From JBBQYA01 sp038209155 (GTDB lineage Bacteria > Bacteroidota > Bacteroidia > Sphingobacteriales > Sphingobacteriaceae), in NCBI GenBank assembly GCA_038209155.1, contig JBBQYA010000012.1:1-45172 (forward strand): a DNA stretch of 45,172 nucleotides. Reading direction: 5' to 3'. Positions 33,070 through 42,800 of the stretch are shown piece after piece. The first letter of the stretch is position 1. Every line of letters starts with the position of its first letter. The notes beneath the pieces were generated by a model. It did not search any database, was not told the DNA's origin, and saw only the letters and a list, made by a program, of their open reading frames with translations. The position numbers and the translations under genes were made by a program.

Positions 33070-33786
33070 TTATTTTAATTCAAAAAGACTGTTTACGCCT
33101 AGCAATTTGTCGCACGTAAAACCTTCAGCGTATCTGGCGTTTATGGATTTTCCAAATTCAATATGTCTAGCATTTACCGATTCGAAAAAGTCAGGTCTGG
33201 AAATATAAGTTTCAGGTTCATTTGAGTTTGGATCATAAAACTGACTACTAAAAGCTTTTATAGAAGCTATTTTTATTTCCACGAAATCAGAAATATCAAT
33301 TACAACATCTGGAGCAATAAACTTATCTTGAATATAATGAAGAAGTAAATCTGGTTTCCAAGGATTTTGAATTTCTCCATTTATTTGGGTTTCTATTTTT
33401 CCTAAAGCAGAAAAGAAAACGGAATCTTTAACTAATTGCGATCCTCTTGCATGATCTGGATGGCGGTCATCAACGGCATTTGCCAAAATAATACTAGGTT
33501 GGTATTTCCGAATCATGGAAATTATTTTTAGTTGATGTTCTTTATCATTTTTGAAAAAACAATCATCCATTCTTAAATTCTCTCTAGCATGAATACCTAG
33601 AATTTTGGACGAATTTGCTGATTCTAAATCTCTTAAATCGGCGCTTCCTCGTGTTCCTCTTTCCCCTCTTGTTAAGTCTACAATTCCAACTTTTTTACCA
33701 AGGGAAATATGTTTTGCGATGGTTCCGCTACAACTTAATTCCGCATCATCTGGATGAGATGCAAAAACCAAAATATCTAATTTCAT
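33070..33786 (-). CDS. bshB1: Bacillithiol biosynthesis deacetylase BshB1
   Basis: A 238-residue PIG-L-fold deacetylase that removes the acetyl group from GlcNAc-malate during bacillithiol synthesis. Zinc ligands: His11 and Asp14 in SHPDDAELSCSGT, and His112 in DDRHPDHARGS. The BshB1-specific features VDLTRGERGTRG (36-47), FFSALGKIET, SSQFYDPNSNEPETYIS and the ending VNSLFEL are all present, separating it from generic LmbE proteins such as the one at 13.2 kb. BshA and BshC are not in the window, as expected from scattered bsh genes in Bacteroidota. With the YpdA homologue at 2.4 kb it indicates a bacillithiol system. It is monocistronic and ends at the shared terminator. Confidence 0.93.
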   Translation of the reverse strand: MKLDILVFASHPDDAELSCSGTIAKHISLGKKVGIVDLTRGERGTRGSADLRDLESANSSKILGIHARENLRMDDCFFKNDKEHQLKIISMIRKYQPSIILANAVDDRHPDHARGSQLVKDSVFFSALGKIETQINGEIQNPWKPDLLLHYIQDKFIAPDVVIDISDFVEIKIASIKAFSSQFYDPNSNEPETYISRPDFFESVNARHIEFGKSINARYAEGFTCDKLLGVNSLFELK

Positions 33787-33906
33787 TTTGCAAAATTAAA
33801 ATTTCTGGGTAATTGTTTTCAATAATTTTAGGTTGGTGCTGGATTATTGTTAAATTAAAATGAAGTCCCTTCGATAAAAACCCCTTTTTGAAATTTCTAT
33901 AGCAAA

Positions 33907-33940
33907 AAAAATCCCGAAGCAGTAAATGCTTCGGGATTTT
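33907..33940 (-). terminator. Terminator of the giant T9SS gene cluster
   Basis: On the minus strand AAATCCCGAAGC (33939-33928) pairs with GCTTCGGGATTT (33920-33909) around a 7-nt loop, followed by about eight T residues. It lies 19 bp beyond the stop codon of the gene at 33959. Confidence 0.88.
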
Positions 33941-33958
33941 ATTCATTATGATTTGTAT

Positions 33959-36900
33959 TTAGTTAATACTTAATGAAATTCTCTTCATTTCAGAGCTCTG
34001 TTTATCACTTATTCTGATGAAATACATACCATTAGATAAGCCAGATAAATCTAAAGGTATCGTTACAATTTGATTTACTGGAACAAATTTCTCTACTGAA
34101 ATCAAAGATTTACCTAATAAATCTAAGATTTCAATTTTAGTATCCGAAGATTCTAATAATGAAACATCCACACTTATAAGACCATTGGTTGGGTTTGGAT
34201 AAACGTTAAAATAGCCAATTGATTGGATTATATCATTAATTCCTACACTGGTTAAACATAATTTATTTCCAACACCTGGCGCTATTTGAAATCCAGGTTT
34301 TAACTCATCATTAGTTTGGTTGGTATCTGATGGAATTACAATTTTGACATCTAAAACTTGAAGTCTTTGACAAGCAAAAATTGAATCAGCAAAAGTATGT
34401 TCGTATAAATTACCTTTTACTATGGTAATTCCAACAGGGTTTTCTGCTCTTACAAATGTACTTGGAACGCCTCCTGAAATAGTAGTAATTTTGTAGGAAA
34501 CTTCAAAATTGGTAATATTCTTAAATCCAACGTTCTTAATTGTCACCTTCACTGGATATTTCCTATTAACATCAAGGAAAGTAGAAGCAGGTGAAACAAG
34601 ATCGATAATTGCTCCATCAACTCTATCGTCAATAGTGGAGGTGAAGTTGGTACAAACTTTATTATTGGTGAAATCTATATCATCTTCAAATTTACCATCT
34701 ACACATAATAGATAGTTTCCAGTAGTAGGTGGAATGTATTTAAATGGAAAAGTAAACACATCCGACTCTCCAGGTAGTAAAATTCGATCGTAGAAACCAA
34801 ATACAGAGTCAGTTCCATTGGTAGAATATATAAGAGGGAAATCTGAAATTCTGCTGTTTCCAATATTTGAAATAACTACGCTTACATCTACAGAATCATT
34901 AACTAGGCTATTAAGTATGGGAGAAATAATACTATCTAATGATAAGTTTCCAACAGCGGTATATTCATCCGCACCAATATCTGGGAAAGTAAGATCTCTA
35001 TTTTCTCCATCAATATCAGTAGTAAAATTAGAAAGAGGTCTCGCTGCTTTATCCAATTCTTCACTTGAAGTATGAAGATTCGTTGGGCCAAAAAATTCTG
35101 GATCAACAGATATTGAATTGGTATCCAATTTGGTAAATTCTTGATAAGAAGCCAAATCTCCATAGATGTTGGCTAGGGTTTTAGCAATCCTTCCACCATC
35201 ACTATAGAAATTATTATTATCAGCAACAATGATTGCAGTATCGACAATAGACTCATTAATAATCGCAAAACCTGTGTCTTGATTAGAAATGATATTGTTC
35301 AATAAGGTAATATTTCTATTATTAGGACCAGAAAGAATTAAGGAAGCACCATTTGCTTGATCTTTTCCATCGAAAGAAAAAGAATTATAGGTCATAGCAA
35401 TTCTGTTTGACTCGAAGATATTAACTGCAGAACCTGACTCCGTAGCCAAAAACCCTCCTCCTATCATATTATTGCTGATTTCTACACCATCTGACCCTAA
35501 TACATTATCAATATTTAAACCGATAATTCCTGCTTTATTAATGGTATTCTTAGAAATTTTCGTGTCACCTTTTGAATTATTTAAGGAAAGTCCAACACTT
35601 GTTCCATTATTTCCTCTTAAGATCATGGTATTGTTTGATACTTCTTTTAAATCGACAAATTTTGTAAGTACCGCATTATTAAAAGAATTTAAAATTTGAT
35701 TGTTACGAATAACATTCCCCTTATCTCTCTCAAATGCGCTTTTTCCAAATAATCTTATTCCTGCATATCCACCATTTATAGTATTATTCTCAATTAAATT
35801 TTCTGAAGCAGAATTGCCTTCCAAATTAATTTCATTATCCTTAGAAGAGGCAATGCCAACAAAATTTGAGCTAATAGAGTCGATTCCATTTACGTTTATC
35901 ACACAATTGGATATCGTGTTTTTCTTGGCATTATTAGTAAAATGAACTCCCGCTCCAGATTCTATAAAACCATTTGCTGTATTATTAATCGTCAAACGAT
36001 CTAATGTAATAAAACTAGCACCGTTTAATTGGAAAGTATAGAAATCTGTTGCAGTTAAATTGTTTCCGCTAGTAATGATTACATCGCTTGCATTATTGGT
36101 TTTAGATTTAAAAATTACTTTATTAACTACAGAAGTATTTTTAAGATTTCCAACGCTTACTTTTTCATTATAAGTTCCACTTTCTATTTCAAAGGTTACA
36201 GGTCCTGCTACACCACAAGAAATTGCCGCGGCTGCTGCTGCTATTGTTGAATAGGTTTTTCCTGGTCCAACTGAATAGGTTCCAGGAGCTAATCCAACAC
36301 AAATGTCTTTGCACAATTGGTTATTTGAAGCTACTGCATCGCCGGCTAATCCAGGTGGATTAATTCGAACACAAATTGAATAATTTGTATTTACTGAATT
36401 TCCTGCATTAAACTGATTGGTGAAATTGAACTTTTGTGTATTATATGATAAATTCAAATTATTAGCGGTAAATGTTTCTGGTGTTGACCAAACTCCAGAG
36501 TTTACTTGGTAAGAAAGTGAAACAGTAGAACCATTTAAATTATTGAAGCCACTATTTGCAATTTCTGTAGATATTACATTGTTTCCTAAATTAAATACAA
36601 CTGGCTTTATATCAATAATATCCAAATCTATTGCATTCAAAATAAATTCATCTGCTCCGATATCTGGATTTCTAGGATTTCTTTTTTCACCATCATAGTC
36701 TACCAAAACGGTATTTAATGTATCTCCTTTACTATCTAAACCTGGATTTAATGTATGTAAATCTATATTACTGGCAAATAAAGGATCTATACTAATAGAC
36801 TTTGCTTCTTGTTTAGTTTCAAATTGTAATGAAGCCAAATTAGATTTATTTCCTTTGAAGAAAGCTAATGGAATCGCAGCATTATTGAAGAAATTATTAT

Positions 36901-39796
36901 TATCTCCGTTTACGATTGCATCCGGTGAATTATTATAAAAAGCATACGCTCCACCTACACTTGAGAAGATATTATTCTTAGAATTTAAATTCGCAGCAGT
37001 TGCAATAAAAAACGCAGCTCCTATTGGTTGATTGAATACTATTGAATTACTATACAAATCAACTTTATTTACATCAATAAAATAAATTCCTGCACCAGAG
37101 GCTGGAGCTATTTGGGTTTTGAATCCTCCAGCAATCATATTATTAGAAACCAAAATTGATTTTCCTAAACCTTCTGCATTAGTAAGATTGATTCCATAAA
37201 GACCTGCATTACGGATATAATTTCCAGAAATGGAAGCAGAATCAATTAGATATGAAATATTAATTCCAACACTAGATACAGAACTGTTGGATTTTAATGT
37301 AATTCTATTTTTATTGATAGCCCTAGAATTATTAAACTGAGTATTAATTCCAAAGAAAAAAGAACTATCAATATTATTATTTTCAATAATAAATCCTTTA
37401 GTTTTTTGATTAATAGTATTTCCAGTTATTTGAATACCCGCATAACCACCTCTGATCGTGTTGTTTCTGATTGTTATGTTGTTTGCATTTTCACCGGGTA
37501 CATTAAGAAAAAACGGAGTAATTGTTGCGCCTGATGCCACTATTCCAATAATCTTTTCGTTTAAAGCTGTAAGATCATTCACTGTAATATTACAATCTGA
37601 AATAAGGATATTTTGAGTTTTATTAGTTAAATGGATTGCTGATCCTATTGTTGTAGAGGTATTAATCACACTTAAATCTTTGAAAATAATGTTTTCAGCA
37701 GCATTTAAACGAATAGTATGAAAGTTTGCACCAGAACCAGCGGCAGTAATTATAGTAGCTCCTGCATTATTAAATTCAGATTTAAAAGTTACTGTATTAA
37801 CAGCCGATGATCCTTTTATTTTATTAATAGTAACCTGTCCAGTATATGTTCCTGGTCTAATATTGAAAGTCACAGGGGCTCCAATTCCTACATTATTTAA
37901 AATACTTACAGCAGATATTACATTTACAAAATCTGGAGCAACACCTCCAATAGTATAAACACCGCCTAAACCAACTTTAAGTGAATCACAGAAAATCTCG
38001 TTAGCTGTGTATGAATCTTCATTAATTCTTTCTAAAGGATTAATTTTTACGCAAACAAAATAAGCACCTGCAGAAGGAACAATCCAAGGATCTGCATTGA
38101 AAACAACTTCTTGTGTTGAATATGGAGAAGCTAAAGAAGTAAGAGCAACTTGTCGATAAGGTGTAAATACCCCTCCATTAATACTATATGCAAGACTTAC
38201 AATTCTATTATTAATTGGATTTAATCCATCATTTTTTAATAATACTCTAAGAAGATTAGATCCAACCCTAGGAACATAATTATTAGGAAATCTAAATACT
38301 TCTAAATCAGTTGAATCTCTGATAAACTCATCTGCCCCAATATCTGGAAACTCTCTATCTCTAGGAGTTTTTTCAAAATCGGTAAGTACTAAAGGAATAT
38401 AATCTCCTTTTCTTACTAAATTATCATTTGTCAAATGCAAGTCTGTACTACTTACAAAACTAGGATTTACACTTACAGATTGTTTTTCTCTGGTTCCACT
38501 TGCCTTTAGAGCAGCAAGGTTTGCTCTTGCAGCACCATTAAAAACAAATTTAGTACCGCCTGTTACAAAGTAATTATTGTAATTAGATGAATCTACAACT
38601 GGCGCAGCACCGTAATATAAAGCATAAGCACCATTGGTACTATTAAGAATATTGTTTTTTACAAAATTTTTGGAACTAGGAATTTGAGTTAAAGGTGTGC
38701 TTGTAATGCTTAGGGCAGAATTAAACAAAAAACCGCTATTGTTAAAATCACCTCCATTAAAATTAATGCTATTGAAATAAATTTTTACATTTTGGGTATT
38801 TTGTAAATTAATTCCAAACGCCAACTGATTAGCATTTTGATTAAATTTTCCATAAATGGTATTGTTGAAAATAAGTGCCCTACTACCCCCTTTTATATTA
38901 TTTAAAGAAATACCAAAAGCTCCACAATTAACTAATTTATTGTTATTGATACTGAAATTACCATTGCAATAATTTAAATAAATACCATATCTAAGAGAGG
39001 ATGACGCAACCCGTAACCTTACATCATTATTGCTAATAGCAGCTATATCGTTATTGTCAATGTAAATGGCAGCATTGTATTGCCCTCGAAAAGTGTTTCC
39101 AATTATTTGATTTTTATTATCGCGATAAATCGTACTAAATCCTAATAATTTTACTCCCCAATAACCACCGATAATTTGGTTTCCTGTAATAATTGTAGTA
39201 CTTGCATTAGTATCTTTTCCTAAAAATATTCTTTCGTCCGTGCTTACTATTGCAGCATAATTAGCTGTTGTCACATTACTATCAACTTTTAGTATACAAT
39301 TTTTAATGGTGTTGTTTCGGGAGTTTCGTGTTAAATGAATATCAGATGCATAACCTGCTGGCAAGGTATTCAGATTTACAACCGTTATAGCTTCCAGAGT
39401 TGTAAAAACTGCTCCTTGAAATTTTATAACATGATGACTATATGCTTTATTATCAGAAGTCCATCTAACTGTTACGCTATTTGGATCTTTATTTTCTGAT
39501 CTGAAAGTAACTTGATTCTTTTCAGAAGCTCCGATAAATGGAAAAAATATTGGTCTCTCTGTATAAATTCCTGGTTTGATTTCAAATATTACTTTACCTA
39601 AAACTTTGGAATTTGAAACTGCAATTGCCGCAGCGGTTATTGTTTTAAAATTCGGTGGAACTTCATTCGGACCAATTTTGTACAAACCAGTCAAGGTAGG
39701 TATTGCTTGCGCAAAAACTGATGTTGGTTTTACTGCAATAATTGCAAAAGCAAAGAAAAGTGCAAAAAGGTAAATTGGTTTTAAAAATTTATTCAT
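33959..39796 (-). CDS. Giant T9SS-sorted parallel beta-helix surface protein
   Basis: A 1945-residue secreted protein. The signal peptide is residues 1 to about 29 (LFALFFAFAIIAVKPTSVFA). Three long modules follow, each starting with a strand-rich entry such as GVYTIGGVAPDFVNVISAV. Each runs through many Asn-rich PbH1/NosD-type turns (NTIKN, NNIFSS, NGDNNNF) and ends in PDIGADEF or PDIGADEY, then a CARDB/Ig-like domain of about 120 residues. A fourth Ig-like domain (DGAIIDLVSPASTFLDVN) precedes the T9SS type A sorting domain (last 85 residues: FNVYPNPTNGLISVD, KIEILDLLGKSL, SNGMYFIRI). Right-handed beta-helices often bind or cut polysaccharide, but no catalytic residues are identifiable, so an adhesin or structural role is equally likely. 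The start is 39 bp after the upstream paralogue. Confidence 0.93.
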   Translation of the reverse strand: MNKFLKPIYLFALFFAFAIIAVKPTSVFAQAIPTLTGLYKIGPNEVPPNFKTITAAAIAVSNSKVLGKVIFEIKPGIYTERPIFFPFIGASEKNQVTFRSENKDPNSVTVRWTSDNKAYSHHVIKFQGAVFTTLEAITVVNLNTLPAGYASDIHLTRNSRNNTIKNCILKVDSNVTTANYAAIVSTDERIFLGKDTNASTTIITGNQIIGGYWGVKLLGFSTIYRDNKNQIIGNTFRGQYNAAIYIDNNDIAAISNNDVRLRVASSSLRYGIYLNYCNGNFSINNNKLVNCGAFGISLNNIKGGSRALIFNNTIYGKFNQNANQLAFGINLQNTQNVKIYFNSINFNGGDFNNSGFLFNSALSITSTPLTQIPSSKNFVKNNILNSTNGAYALYYGAAPVVDSSNYNNYFVTGGTKFVFNGAARANLAALKASGTREKQSVSVNPSFVSSTDLHLTNDNLVRKGDYIPLVLTDFEKTPRDREFPDIGADEFIRDSTDLEVFRFPNNYVPRVGSNLLRVLLKNDGLNPINNRIVSLAYSINGGVFTPYRQVALTSLASPYSTQEVVFNADPWIVPSAGAYFVCVKINPLERINEDSYTANEIFCDSLKVGLGGVYTIGGVAPDFVNVISAVSILNNVGIGAPVTFNIRPGTYTGQVTINKIKGSSAVNTVTFKSEFNNAGATIITAAGSGANFHTIRLNAAENIIFKDLSVINTSTTIGSAIHLTNKTQNILISDCNITVNDLTALNEKIIGIVASGATITPFFLNVPGENANNITIRNNTIRGGYAGIQITGNTINQKTKGFIIENNNIDSSFFFGINTQFNNSRAINKNRITLKSNSSVSSVGINISYLIDSASISGNYIRNAGLYGINLTNAEGLGKSILVSNNMIAGGFKTQIAPASGAGIYFIDVNKVDLYSNSIVFNQPIGAAFFIATAANLNSKNNIFSSVGGAYAFYNNSPDAIVNGDNNNFFNNAAIPLAFFKGNKSNLASLQFETKQEAKSISIDPLFASNIDLHTLNPGLDSKGDTLNTVLVDYDGEKRNPRNPDIGADEFILNAIDLDIIDIKPVVFNLGNNVISTEIANSGFNNLNGSTVSLSYQVNSGVWSTPETFTANNLNLSYNTQKFNFTNQFNAGNSVNTNYSICVRINPPGLAGDAVASNNQLCKDICVGLAPGTYSVGPGKTYSTIAAAAAAISCGVAGPVTFEIESGTYNEKVSVGNLKNTSVVNKVIFKSKTNNASDVIITSGNNLTATDFYTFQLNGASFITLDRLTINNTANGFIESGAGVHFTNNAKKNTISNCVINVNGIDSISSNFVGIASSKDNEINLEGNSASENLIENNTINGGYAGIRLFGKSAFERDKGNVIRNNQILNSFNNAVLTKFVDLKEVSNNTMILRGNNGTSVGLSLNNSKGDTKISKNTINKAGIIGLNIDNVLGSDGVEISNNMIGGGFLATESGSAVNIFESNRIAMTYNSFSFDGKDQANGASLILSGPNNRNITLLNNIISNQDTGFAIINESIVDTAIIVADNNNFYSDGGRIAKTLANIYGDLASYQEFTKLDTNSISVDPEFFGPTNLHTSSEELDKAARPLSNFTTDIDGENRDLTFPDIGADEYTAVGNLSLDSIISPILNSLVNDSVDVSVVISNIGNSRISDFPLIYSTNGTDSVFGFYDRILLPGESDVFTFPFKYIPPTTGNYLLCVDGKFEDDIDFTNNKVCTNFTSTIDDRVDGAIIDLVSPASTFLDVNRKYPVKVTIKNVGFKNITNFEVSYKITTISGGVPSTFVRAENPVGITIVKGNLYEHTFADSIFACQRLQVLDVKIVIPSDTNQTNDELKPGFQIAPGVGNKLCLTSVGINDIIQSIGYFNVYPNPTNGLISVDVSLLESSDTKIEILDLLGKSLISVEKFVPVNQIVTIPLDLSGLSNGMYFIRISDKQSSEMKRISLSIN
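34962..38346 (-). repeat. Regular module ends in the first beta-helix gene
   Basis: The DNA for DIGADE recurs near 38335, 36650 and 34970, a spacing of about 1.68 kb, so each module is about 560 residues (beta-helix plus Ig-like linker). Regular spacing with diverged sequence indicates old internal duplication of a whole module. Confidence 0.8.
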
Positions 39797-39835
39797 ATTA
39801 TGGTATTATACAGTGTTATAAATTATTTGAGAGTA

Positions 39836-42800
39836 TTATTTGGAAACAATGATGTTGGTTCTGAAACTTTTATTTCCGATTAAAACCCTGAAAACATAAT
39901 TTCCATTTGCCAAGTCAGATATTGAAATTGGCATAATTTGTTTTCCTGCTTGAACAGATCCTAAATTTTCTGCCTTTATCATTTTACCAATGATATCATA
40001 CATTTCTATTCTTACATTTTCTGATTGCTCTAAGTCCAAATCAAAATTCAAAATAGAATTGGCTGGGTTTGGAAAAACATTAATCAAATTACTACCAATG
40101 CTGGTTTGACCAATAATGTTAGGAAAATCTCCAGTAACAGTTATACAGGCAGTATCATTATCGAAATTAGTCTCTCCGATTACTGTTGGATAAGCACATA
40201 AATTATAAGTGCTTCCAAGTACTGTATTTAATGTATAAGGAGTAAAAGTATAGGATAATGAACTAAGTTTTTCCAAATTGGCATTTGTTACTGGCATTAC
40301 CGAAACATTACTACCGTCAATATCCAAATTCAAATCAAATTTATTAACCGTTGTATTACTAAAGTTTGTTACAACAATAGTTATACTTTGAGGAGTGTTC
40401 GGCGAAACTTTAGCTCCATCTATTGGAGTCACAAAGTAACTGACTGATAAATCGATCGTGTCTACATTAAACAATAATAAACATGAAGAATCATTTAAGG
40501 TATTCAAATCATCAGTTATAATGGTTCTTGCACAGATTTGTAGGTTTCCTACATTCTTTGAAGGCCATTTTGTTGAGAAAGTAAAAGTCTTCACACTATC
40601 TGGCTTAATTGTACTGTTGGTAGTAAAAATTTGTGAAACTGGAAGTTCTCCTGTAACTTGATATTCCACTTTAGGATTCACATAATCAATTGTTCCAAAG
40701 TTTTTAACTTTTACAATCACATTTACCAGACCACTTAATGGTGCAGAATTATTTGGAGAAACAATCTCTATCACACCTCCATCTACAGAAGATACAAATT
40801 CATCTGCTCCTATATCTGGTGTAGTTAAATTTCTTAATTCATTATCATAATCAAATATTACCGTAGTACCACCCAATCCTTTTCCATTTAAAGCTACATC
40901 GCTCGTATGCAAATCAGTTGGACTAAAGAATACTGGTTTTTTAGAAATTGAATTTAAGTTTTGATTGCTTTTTGTGATTAGTATTGGCAAAGTCGCAGCA
41001 ATATCCGAACCCCAGAAACCCAATGTACTACCACTAGTCCAAAGTAGATTTCTATCTAATAAAATTTCAGAATTTGCAGCTTCATCATCAGCAACGAAAC
41101 CATATCCTCCTCCAAAATTGCTAAAAATATTATTGTAAACTCTGTTTCCATCTCCACCCATAATATTAAAAGCAATACTACCAGTGTCCACACCAAGGCT
41201 ATCGTATCTTACGGAGTTATGTATTACATCTGTATTAGCACATTCTATCATTTCCATACCTATACCCCCAACATTATTATTGATAAAACCACCTGCAAGC
41301 ATATTATTTGATATTACATTTTTGAATAATCCATCTAGGTTTTTTAGGGTAAAACCTTTATCGCCTGCACCATATAAATAATTATTACTCAAATTTATAT
41401 CTTCATCCATTCCGTCTAAATCAATACCGAAACTGTTTCTATTATTTTTTCTCATAATAATATTGTTTTTGGTAATGTTATTCACGTTAGCGTTAATTAC
41501 TTTAATCGCAGTTACATTGTTATTTCTAAAAATGTTGTTTGTGATATTATTTGAAGAATTTGATTCTCCTCCAAAACCTTTAAAATGAATTCCATACGCT
41601 CCACCTTGGATAAAGGAATTAGAAACCCTATTTAAAAAAGCACCAGTTGCATCTGTTTGCCCGCTATTACTAGACATCACTACTCCCATTAAAGAATTTG
41701 CTGGACTTAAAGTATCTAATAAAATTTTACAATTATTGATCAAATTATTATTTGCACCATTAGAAAAATGAATAGCTGAACCTCTACTACTTCCTGTGTT
41801 TTTGATAGTTAAGTTTAAAAATCTGACATAACCAGTTCCGTTCAATCTTATAATTGCATGATCAGCAAATCCTTTTCCTACACTATCAATTATTACATCA
41901 TCTGGATTTCCAGTGACTGATTGAAAAGTTATAGAGTTTTCTGGGCCTTTCTCAAAATAAGCTGGTAAAGTAAAACGCTCGTTGTATCTACCAGAAATAA
42001 TATTAAAAACAACTGAATCGGTATAACCACATTGTAAAGCATTAGCCACTTGAGCTAAATTTAAAAAATCTGCAGTTGGTCCCCCCACAGTATAAGTACC
42101 ACCTTTGATAGCTGTACAGAAATCTTGACAAAGTTCTTCGTAGTTAGGAAGATTTATTGGATTATTGATATTATCACCCGTCAATCCTGGAGGAACAATT
42201 CTAACGCAAATTCTTCCAGTATTGTAATTTGCTAAATTCAATTTTCCAGTAAAAGTGAACACTTCACGATCATAAGTTGTGTCTAAAGTACTCAAGGTAA
42301 CAACTTCTGGCGCTCTCCAATTCGTTTCACTAGCTAATTTAAATTGAACATTAATGCTTTGACCAATGATGCTGGTATTTCCTTCATTTAGCAAAGTTAC
42401 TTTTACATCGTTGTTTCCTAAGAAAGTAGTATCAGGACGAACTTTAATAATAGAAATATCTGTAGGTTCTAGATAGTATTCATAGGCTCCAACGGTAGGT
42501 AATCTAGGACTTCTTTTATTAAATTTATAATCTCTTAATACACTATCTACTGTTTTACCTTTTTTATAAAAATCAATAGCAGTAGTTAATTCCATATCAT
42601 TTATATTATTGAATGGAGGTAGTAAAGCAAAAGAATTCTCGTCTAAACCTGATGCATCTTGGTAACCTAAAAGATTCGCTCTAACATCCGCTGAGGTAAT
42701 TCCAGCAATTCCATTACTATAAATAGCAAATCTATTTGCAGTATTTGCTACATAAAGGTCATTGTTATTTGAAAGAAAAAACTCACGAATATTCGAAATA

